Source of the DNA: Bacteroidales bacterium UBA1725
GTDB lineage: Bacteria > Bacteroidota > Bacteroidia > Bacteroidales > UBA932
Direction of reading: 5' to 3'
NCBI GenBank assembly: GCA_002315815.1
Contig: DCIN01000059.1
Coordinates: 1-5,686, forward strand
Length of the DNA: 5,686 nucleotides
Position 1 is the stretch's first letter, and the number at the start of each line of letters is the position of its first letter. Made by a program: the position numbers and the translations under genes. Shown one piece after another: positions 1-5,686 of this stretch. The notes under the pieces are model-generated. The model was given only the letters and a program-made list of their open reading frames with translations, was not told where the DNA came from and ran no database searches.

Positions 1-2817
1 GTCGTGGGTTATGGTACTATGAAGAAGAGCGATGTAACAGGCGCGATGGTATCTGTAACATCACAGGAACTTACCGCCAATCCTGTTCTCAATGCAGTTG
101 AGGCACTTCAGGGTAAGGCTGCCGGTGTTGTTGTTTCCACAGCCAATATGCGTCCCGGTTCCACCGGTTCCATCGTAATCCGTGGTGCTAATGCTCTCTC
201 TACAGCATCTCCTCTCGTAGTTATTGACGGAATCGTAGGTCAGAGCGTAGGTCTTGATATGATCAACCCTCAGGATATCGAGTCCATCGACATTCTCAAG
301 GACGCATCTGCAACCGCCATCTACGGTGCACGAGGCGGAAACGGTGTCATTCTTGTCACCACAAAACGCGGTAAGGGAGGCAAACTCTCGCTCAATTACA
401 GCGGAACCGTTACAGCCGACAAGATTTACGATGTGACTCCGATGATGAACGCAGCCGATTATATCGAGTGGCGTCGTTGGGGATACTACTATGCCGGTCT
501 CGGTGTCAGTGCCAATGAACCCACTCTGGCGAACGACCGCAAACTCTTCACAACTTATGGTGACGATCCCACCGCGTGGGCAAACATCCTCAAGGGATGG
601 GGACTCACCTACGATCAGTGGAAAAACGGAGCCACACCCACAAGTGCGTGGGACGGTTCAAAAGTCACTTCCACTGACTGGACACAGTTCACTGACAGAA
701 TCGGTATCACACAGGAGCACACTCTCAGTGCATCTGGTGGCACAGACAAGTTCAACGCTTATGTTTCTGTCGGATATCTCAACCAGACCGGTACAAACAT
801 CGGACAGGATTTCAAGCGCTACACCTTCCGCACCAGCGTGGATGTTAAACCCGTGAAGTGGTTCTCAATGGGCGGTTCAATCAACGCCCGTTATTCTGAC
901 CAGCTTTATGGTATCGACAATTCAGGTGGTATTGCTGGAAACATTCCCAGCACTCTGCACGCCAAGGCCCGCAACATTTTCTCGTATGCATTGCCTTATG
1001 ATTCTGATGGAAATCGTGTAGTATATCCCGGTGGAGACTCGACAATTCCTACAGTTGTGGACGAAATCGGCAAATCAGCTGCCAACAACCTCAGCTATCA
1101 GTTCACCGGAAGCTTCTATGCAGGACTCGATTTCGGCCAGATGTGGGAGCCTCTCAAGGGACTTACCTTCAAGAGTACATTCGGCCCTCAGTTCAGCCTC
1201 AGCCAGAGCTACAAGTATCTTTCTGCAGACTGTGTCAACAGAGTTTCGCAAGGTTCCGATTCAGTAAGTTCCAATGCAAGCAAGAAATTCTCCTGGACAA
1301 TTGACAACATATTGAACTACAACCGCAAGTTTGGTGAGCATTCATTTGATGTCACACTCCTTCAAGAGGCCTGGTCAAAGATGGAGACCACATTGTATAG
1401 TATGAGCGGTACCGGAGTCGCACTTGGTATGAACCAGACTTGGTGGGGATTGAACCCCAAGACTGTTAACACTCTCGGATCACCTTCTTACAACTCCCTC
1501 AGCGAGACACAGATGGCTTCTTATATGGCCCGCGTCAACTACAGCTGGAAAAACCGTTACATCGCCACTGTTTCATTCCGTTATGACGGTGCATCACAGC
1601 TTGGTGAAGGACACAAGTGGGCAGGATTCCCTTCAGTGGCACTCGGCTGGCGTATCGACCAGGAGGCCTTTATGAAGGATGTCAGCTGGCTCGATCAGTT
1701 GAAGCTCCGTGCAGGTTGGGGTAGAACAGGTAACTACAGCGTGGGCGTATATGCTACCAAGGATGACTTGAGCAACATCATCATTGTCCACGGTGATTCA
1801 GGTTCAACAGAGTATTACTCTCCTTCTACAATAGCCAATCAGTCTCTCGGATGGGAAACTACAGACCAATTCAATGTCGGTGTGGACTTCTCATTCTTCA
1901 AGGGACGTATCAGCGGTGTTGTCGATGTTTATCGCAACTATACCAACGGCCTTATTTTCAACGTGAGTCTTCCTTCCGTATCAGGTTATTCATCAACCAA
2001 GGATAATCTCGGAAAGGTCATCAACCGCGGTTTCGACCTCTCTCTCAACACAATCAACATCTCAACCAGTGACTTCAACTGGAGATCGACGCTCAATGTT
2101 GCTTTCACAAAGAACAAGATTGTTGAACTGCAGAACGGAAAGGAAGATATGGTTGGCAGCAATCTGTTCATCGGACAGTCCTCCTCTGTAATTTATACAT
2201 ACGAGAGCGCAGGGCTTTGGACTGATTCAGCTGAAGACCTTGCTGAGATGGCATTGTTCAATGCAAACGGTCATAAGTTCGAGCCCGGTATGGTGCGCGT
2301 AGTTGACCAGAACAATGACCATAAGATTGATGCGAACTATGACCGCGTGATTCTCGGTTCATCAAGGCCCCTCTGGAATCTCAGTTTCAACAATGTACTT
2401 ACATACAAGAACTTCGATCTTTCTATCCTCCTCTATGGTAATTTCGGATTCATCACAAGCACCGGACAGTATCAGGGAGGTCGTGAGCCTGTGATAGCGA
2501 TGGAGTACTACAACGAGAACAACAAGAACAACATCACCGCCCATATGTATCAGCGTCCTTACTTCAATACTGCAGGTGGAGATTCTTATTCCAGCTACCG
2601 TTTCCAGGCCGACGGATCTTTCCTCAAGGTACGTCAGATTGCTCTCGGGTACAATCTTCCCAGGAAGTTTGTCAACAGCCTCGGACTCAGCAATGTCAAG
2701 GTTTCTGCCCAGCTCAAGAACCCCTTCTCCATATTCAACGGGGCTTGGTGGACAGACGGAGATCTTGGTTCCACTTACAACAAGAGCCTTGTTTTCGGTT
2801 TGAACATCGGATTCTAA
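1..2817 (+). CDS. SusC/RagA-family TonB-linked outer-membrane transporter, 5'-truncated by window edge
   Basis: This is the outer-membrane barrel partner of a SusCD nutrient importer. It moves a captured oligosaccharide or similar ligand into the periplasm using TonB-ExbBD energy. The frame is already open at base 1 and reads VVGYGTMKKSDVTGA, the conserved SusC segment just before the plug, so the GTG at 4 is internal. The signal peptide and carboxypeptidase-D-like domain lie upstream. The plug follows, with VVIDGIVGQ near base 220 and the family signature LKDASATAIYGARGG at about 295-340, then ILVTTKRGK. The rest is the beta-barrel, rich in alternating aromatic strands. Near 2305-2365 it has the SusC-like stretch DQNNDHKIDANYDRVILG, followed by YKNFDLSILLYGNFG. 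It ends NKSLVFGLNIGF with a terminal Phe, typical of outer-membrane barrels, and stops at TAA 2815-2817. In all, 938 residues are visible; complete relatives usually have 1000-1100. No internal stop or frameshift is seen. The family call is secure, the substrate unknown. Confidence 0.96.
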   Translation, partial: VVGYGTMKKSDVTGAMVSVTSQELTANPVLNAVEALQGKAAGVVVSTANMRPGSTGSIVIRGANALSTASPLVVIDGIVGQSVGLDMINPQDIESIDILKDASATAIYGARGGNGVILVTTKRGKGGKLSLNYSGTVTADKIYDVTPMMNAADYIEWRRWGYYYAGLGVSANEPTLANDRKLFTTYGDDPTAWANILKGWGLTYDQWKNGATPTSAWDGSKVTSTDWTQFTDRIGITQEHTLSASGGTDKFNAYVSVGYLNQTGTNIGQDFKRYTFRTSVDVKPVKWFSMGGSINARYSDQLYGIDNSGGIAGNIPSTLHAKARNIFSYALPYDSDGNRVVYPGGDSTIPTVVDEIGKSAANNLSYQFTGSFYAGLDFGQMWEPLKGLTFKSTFGPQFSLSQSYKYLSADCVNRVSQGSDSVSSNASKKFSWTIDNILNYNRKFGEHSFDVTLLQEAWSKMETTLYSMSGTGVALGMNQTWWGLNPKTVNTLGSPSYNSLSETQMASYMARVNYSWKNRYIATVSFRYDGASQLGEGHKWAGFPSVALGWRIDQEAFMKDVSWLDQLKLRAGWGRTGNYSVGVYATKDDLSNIIIVHGDSGSTEYYSPSTIANQSLGWETTDQFNVGVDFSFFKGRISGVVDVYRNYTNGLIFNVSLPSVSGYSSTKDNLGKVINRGFDLSLNTINISTSDFNWRSTLNVAFTKNKIVELQNGKEDMVGSNLFIGQSSSVIYTYESAGLWTDSAEDLAEMALFNANGHKFEPGMVRVVDQNNDHKIDANYDRVILGSSRPLWNLSFNNVLTYKNFDLSILLYGNFGFITSTGQYQGGREPVIAMEYYNENNKNNITAHMYQRPYFNTAGGDSYSSYRFQADGSFLKVRQIALGYNLPRKFVNSLGLSNVKVSAQLKNPFSIFNGAWWTDGDLGSTYNKSLVFGLNIGF

Positions 2818-2836
2818 TCATAAAAGGAACATTATC

Positions 2837-5044
2837 ATGAAAAATATAATCAGAACTTTCAGTTTTGCGCTGACAGCGGGTGTTCTTGCACTATCTCTCA
2901 GTTCCTGTGGCGAAAAGTTCCTCGAAGAGGTCAAGAGAGACTCGATGTCCATTGACTATCTCAAACAGCCAGAAGGACTTCAAACTATGGCGAACTCCCT
3001 TTATTCAGAGTTCAACTATTTCTTCTCCAACGAATCCAGTTACGCCTATACCAATTACGGCACTGACGAGTTTATGGTAGCTGGAGACAACTCAAACGGT
3101 ATGTGGAACGACTATGATGCACGTCTGGGTTCAATAGTCACACCTACAGTAAACTCCAACACCCAGTCTATCACAACTTTCTGGGATACACTCTATCAGT
3201 GGATTGCACGTGCAAACGTCATCATCAACACTGGCGATGAAGTTCTCAAGAATGTTTCCTACAAGGATGAGGTTATGGGTACCGCTTATTTTGTTCGCGG
3301 ATTCAACTACCTGTTCCTCACAATGCAGTGGGGAGCAATTCCCCTCATCACAGAACCAATCAATGGTGTTCAGCGTGAGTTCACACGTCAGAGTCCGGAA
3401 CTTGTTTACGAAACAATAATCTCTGACCTCGAGAAGGCTTACAATATGCTTCCTTCCGACGCCAAACTTGCGACAAAGAATTACCTTACAAAGTATGCCG
3501 CTGCCCATTATCTTGCAAAGGCTCACCTTTGGAGAGCATCAGAGATTAATGACAGTTGGAATTCTGCCAAAAAGAGCTCAGACCTTGAAGCAGTTATCAG
3601 ATATGCAGATGTAGTCATAAATGCACATCCTCTTACTGCAAACTATGAGGATCTTTTCGGCAATTTCACCGCTTATGATACAGGTATAACTGAGACCAAT
3701 ACTGAGATTGTTCTTGCCGCAGGCAATACCGACAGCGACGTGAATTATCGTAAGTCACACTGGGGACTTGCCCTGTTTACCGCCTGGTATCAGTCTTTCC
3801 CTCTTATGAAGCGTGATGTAGCTGGTGCCCGTGAATATCAGCGTATGAAAACCACTCCTTCATATGCCTATATGATATATGACCTTCAGAATGACTCGCG
3901 TTTCTGGAAGTCCTTCAAGACAACTTATGCCGTGAACGACTGCTTCACCAACGCAAAGAAAGGAGCTACCACTTACACTTGCGGAGACGGTTCCACCATC
4001 ACTGCAAAGGATTACTTCCCCAATGATGATGCAACATACCTCAGCGCAATGTACATCATCAACCGTACCGAATACGGTCAGAAGTTCACCAAGGCAGAGG
4101 TCAATACGGCCAAGGCTCCCGCTGGTGCATCTATGACCAGAAAGGATTATTATACCGGAAAGTACATCCCCACAATTATGGCTTTGTACATTTATGATAC
4201 AGATGATTCAGCAGGCAAGGTAGTTGGTACCAGTATGCAACCCGACTACGAGACGCTTCACGCTCCTCTGAGCAAGTATCTTGACGGTGCGGTCAATGCG
4301 AACAACCGTGGAGACGGTTTCCGTGATGGTATTCTTGCTCGTTCAGCCGAGGATTATTTCTTCAAGGCAGAGGCACTCATACGCCAGAATAAAATCGAAG
4401 AAGGGCTTAAAGCACTTGATGATCTCCGCAAACGCGCACAGTATAAGGCCGGCGAGGCTCGCGATAATTATGTGGACGGTGGACAGGCTTATGCCTGGAA
4501 CACATACAAGCCTAACCTCAAAGGCTTTACTGCCAACAGTGCTTTCTATCCCCGCAACTCGTATTTCTATTCTATCGGCGGATGGGACCAGAGTGACGCA
4601 TATCGTGCAAGTGTAAATGCACAGCCGTCTACTCTTCCAACACTGTCTCTCAGCGCAATTCCTGCTGAGGATCAGTATGTAATCAACAAGCTCGGATATA
4701 CTTCAGACTATGACAAGGCACTTTGCATACTTCTGAATGAGAAATCGCGCGAGATGTACGGTGAATTCATCCGTTGGATGGATCTTGCACGTACCAAGAC
4801 TCTCGAAAAGAGACTTGTCTTCAACGATCAGGCCTATGCATCCAAGCTGACTGACATTACCGGACATACCGCAGATGTGAACGGTAAGGATTATGCATCC
4901 AGCCAGTTCGGCGGAAGCTTCAATGCCAACAAGCACTACTATCGTCCTATACCCCAGACATTCCTTGACAATATCACAAAGGATGGAAAGGCTCTCACAG
5001 CAGACGAGAAAGCAGCTATGCAGAACCCCGGTTATTCCAAGTAA
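2837..5044 (+). CDS. SusD/RagB-family surface glycan-binding lipoprotein (long form, 735 aa)
   Basis: This is the surface-exposed ligand-binding lipoprotein that caps the SusC-like barrel encoded 19 bases upstream. The short gap implies one operon. The ATG at 2837 is preceded by a purine-rich AAAAGGAA about 8 bases upstream, and the protein starts with a lipoprotein signal peptide: MKNIIR, a hydrophobic core, and lipobox LSSC with Cys24 as the predicted lipidated residue, then GEKFLEE. The N-terminal helical, TPR-like part has AYFVRGFNYLFLTMQWGAIPL at about residues 150-170, matching the SusD pattern RAF-Y-L---G-iPL. The C-terminal SusD_RagB region has RSAEDYFFKAEA (502-513), LDDLRKRA, LNEKSREMYGEFIRWMDLAR (633-652), RPIPQ (703-707) and QNPGY (729-733), all in family order. 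Typical members have 500-600 residues, so about 130 extra lie mainly between roughly 330 and 630. No catalytic motif is seen, as expected for a binding protein. The ligand cannot be deduced. Confidence 0.96.
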   Translation: MKNIIRTFSFALTAGVLALSLSSCGEKFLEEVKRDSMSIDYLKQPEGLQTMANSLYSEFNYFFSNESSYAYTNYGTDEFMVAGDNSNGMWNDYDARLGSIVTPTVNSNTQSITTFWDTLYQWIARANVIINTGDEVLKNVSYKDEVMGTAYFVRGFNYLFLTMQWGAIPLITEPINGVQREFTRQSPELVYETIISDLEKAYNMLPSDAKLATKNYLTKYAAAHYLAKAHLWRASEINDSWNSAKKSSDLEAVIRYADVVINAHPLTANYEDLFGNFTAYDTGITETNTEIVLAAGNTDSDVNYRKSHWGLALFTAWYQSFPLMKRDVAGAREYQRMKTTPSYAYMIYDLQNDSRFWKSFKTTYAVNDCFTNAKKGATTYTCGDGSTITAKDYFPNDDATYLSAMYIINRTEYGQKFTKAEVNTAKAPAGASMTRKDYYTGKYIPTIMALYIYDTDDSAGKVVGTSMQPDYETLHAPLSKYLDGAVNANNRGDGFRDGILARSAEDYFFKAEALIRQNKIEEGLKALDDLRKRAQYKAGEARDNYVDGGQAYAWNTYKPNLKGFTANSAFYPRNSYFYSIGGWDQSDAYRASVNAQPSTLPTLSLSAIPAEDQYVINKLGYTSDYDKALCILLNEKSREMYGEFIRWMDLARTKTLEKRLVFNDQAYASKLTDITGHTADVNGKDYASSQFGGSFNANKHYYRPIPQTFLDNITKDGKALTADEKAAMQNPGYSK

Positions 5045-5067
5045 TATTTACTGATTGAATACAATTT

Positions 5068-5113
5068 GAGGGTGACTGAATGGTCGGAAGACTGACAGTC
5101 ACCCTCTTCTTTT
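5068..5113 (+). terminator. Rho-independent terminator of the SusCD operon
   Basis: The arms GAGGGTGACTG (5068-5078) and CAGTCACCCTC (5096-5106) are perfect 11-bp complements. They are followed at once by TTCTTTT (5107-5113). The 17-base interval can fold further: a short upper stem (5081-5085 with 5090-5094, two G-T wobbles) closes a GGAA loop of the GNRA type, separated from the lower stem by a small A-rich internal loop. The hairpin starts 23 bases after the SusD-like stop codon. The strand opposite has no T-run after the stem, so it works for + strand transcription only. Confidence 0.88.
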
Positions 5114-5339
5114 GCAGCATTTTCAAAAATAGCTCCCGGTGATGCTGGTGACGCAAGCACGGAGAGGCATATCTTCAAGGATTGTTTGTGTGCAAGAAGA
5201 AGAAACGTAGCGGCTCTGTGAGCGAAATACCCCGAGGAGATTGCGCATTTTGAGGTCAAAGCTCGTCGCTGGATGGGAGATTGCAGCGGACAGATATCGT
5301 TTGAATTCAATGAAAGCGAGCAAGCACTTCGGTTAGTGT
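5114..5339. other. Non-coding or decayed intergenic stretch, no convincing gene
   Basis: Between the terminator and the repeat pair I find no tRNA, rRNA or recognisable protein family. Plus-strand frames are short and unlike known proteins. The minus strand carries a 66-codon frame (5323 down to 5123) that opens with TTG. Its first ATG is at 5248, giving a 41-residue peptide starting MRNLLGVFRS and rich in Ser, Arg and Thr. It shows no domain, no clear ribosome site and no partner gene. A weak inverted repeat, CAGCAT (5115-5120) with ATGCTG (5142-5147), lies at the left end. The stretch could be old mobile-element debris, a dispersed intergenic repeat or an unannotated small gene; the sequence alone does not decide. 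Confidence 0.5.
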
Positions 5340-5431
5340 TTGGTACCGCTGGAAGCCCTGAACGGTACGGAAGACCCTTCAGACGGCGGTTGGTACCGCT
5401 GGAGGCCCTGATCGGTACGGAAGACCCTTCA
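5340..5431. repeat. Two 42-bp direct repeats, 50-bp period, each with inverted GTACCG/CGGTAC hexamers
   Basis: Copy 1 (5340-5381) and copy 2 (5390-5431) match at 40 of 42 positions, differing at 5354/5404 (A/G) and 5362/5412 (A/T). An unrelated 8-base spacer separates them. Each copy starts TTGGTACCGCTGG and ends CGGAAGACCCTTCA. Within each copy GTACCG (5343, 5393) and CGGTAC (5363, 5413) form an inverted pair with a 14-base interval, and GAAG-ACC-CTTC can form a small second hairpin. The 50-base period is not a multiple of three, so the copies would be read in different frames, which argues against a protein repeat. The biological role is unknown. It may be a local duplication inside mobile-element debris. 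Confidence 0.85.
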
Positions 5432-5435
5432 AACC

Positions 5436-5686
5436 ATTCCAGGCAGTATCTATGGCCGCATTGACCTTGTCTTCTACGATGTGACGATACTATTCTTCGT
5501 GTCTATGCCTCAGCCGGACGAAGGACTCCATAGCCACTATCTGCCGACAGGACGGATGAAACATCGAGGAATGCAGATAGAGCGACACGAATGCGAAAGG
5601 TGAAGAATTGTCAAAGTCGGGACAACCGAAATGTCTGCTGTCACGTACAGAAACGCCACTATTCACCACCAGACCTGCTTGCCGTC
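5436..5686 (+). pseudogene. Decayed IS1634/IS4-like transposase remnant, running off the right edge
   Basis: The frame through 5448 reads IYGRIDLVFYDVTILFF (to about 5498). This resembles, from memory, the segment around the first catalytic Asp of IS1634-type DDE transposases in Bacteroidales, usually like VFYDVTTLYFE; the candidate Asp codon is 5478-5480. Downstream, DEG (5517) and MKHRGMQI (5556-5579) sit at about the spacing of the family's DE-DLRK-GFSKDGKH--PQI stretch, with the middle garbled as if by small indels. Then HE (5586-5591) and, in another frame, GEEL (5599 onward) may be what is left of the IHEGN-YEG segment, implying loss of the bases in between. The frame has stops at 5409 and 5601. 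No N-terminal half and no terminal inverted repeats are seen. The identification is by recalled motifs only, so the family is tentative; that it is not an intact gene is clear. Confidence 0.55.

Noticed and set aside
4..6. GTG at base 4 as the start of the transporter gene
   Set aside because: The frame is open to base 1, and the residues there are the conserved internal SusC motif before the plug. A real start needs a signal peptide, which is outside the window.
491..856. 121-codon plus-strand frame inside the transporter gene
   Set aside because: It is an out-of-frame overlap with the well-supported barrel coding sequence, and the product is low-complexity and Ser/Pro/Thr-rich, as expected of a shadow frame.
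2818..2836. Separate promoter or regulatory element between the two genes
   Set aside because: The 19-base gap has room only for a ribosome site. It is best read as an operonic spacer.
3131..3526. 131-codon minus-strand frame inside the SusD-like gene
   Set aside because: It lies wholly antisense to conserved SusD coding sequence and its translation resembles no family. It is a shadow of the real gene.
1..5044. Assignment as the starch-specific susC and susD genes
   Set aside because: Only family-level motifs are visible. No amylase or SusE/F neighbour is present, and the SusD-like protein is far longer than starch SusD, so the substrate is left open.
5032..5310. 92-codon minus-strand frame across the terminator
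   Set aside because: It runs through the terminator hairpin into the 3' end of the SusD-like gene and has no recognisable domain.
5340..5431. CRISPR array
   Set aside because: There are only two copies, with 42-bp units and an 8-bp gap instead of 30-40 bp spacers, and no cas gene is nearby.
5273..5464. 63-codon plus-strand frame over the repeats
   Set aside because: The 50-bp period puts the two repeat copies in different frames within it, and the transposase-like signal downstream is in another frame, so this is unlikely to be a protein gene.

Overview
The window holds the 3' part of a SusC/RagA-type TonB-dependent outer-membrane transporter gene, a complete SusD/RagB-type surface lipoprotein gene, a strong intrinsic terminator, and about 570 bases of apparently non-coding, decayed sequence that ends in what looks like the remnant of an IS1634/IS4-like transposase. 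All recognisable genes are on the + strand. Tandem SusC-SusD pairs are a hallmark of Bacteroidota, so the source is almost certainly a glycan-using member of that phylum, most likely a gut Bacteroidales. Base composition is about half G+C by eye, and the sequence style would fit Muribaculaceae or a relative, but that placement is inference.

Layout: 1-2817 is the transporter, cut by the left edge just before its plug domain, so the signal peptide and the N-terminal carboxypeptidase-D-like domain lie outside. After 19 bases comes the SusD-like gene (2837-5044), with a lipoprotein signal peptide and all the expected family motifs. At 735 residues it is longer than the usual 500-600. At 5068-5113 a hairpin with an 11-bp perfect lower stem and a T-rich tail closes the transcription unit.

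From 5114 to 5339 no convincing gene is seen. At 5340-5431 a 42-bp sequence occurs twice with an exact 50-bp period. Each copy carries the inverted hexamers GTACCG and CGGTAC. From about 5436 to the right edge one frame reads like the region around the first catalytic Asp of IS1634-like transposases, but it lacks an N-terminal half and is broken by stops and frame changes.

Function: the SusD-like lipoprotein captures an oligosaccharide or other bulky nutrient at the cell surface and acts as a lid on the SusC-like barrel, which imports it using TonB-ExbBD energy. No glycoside hydrolase, sulfatase, SusE/F-like protein, sigma/anti-sigma pair or hybrid two-component regulator is visible, so the substrate cannot be named. 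Any enzymes of the locus must lie upstream or elsewhere, because the terminator and debris lie downstream. I see no convincing novel system. The most unusual parts are the repeat pair and the decayed tail.
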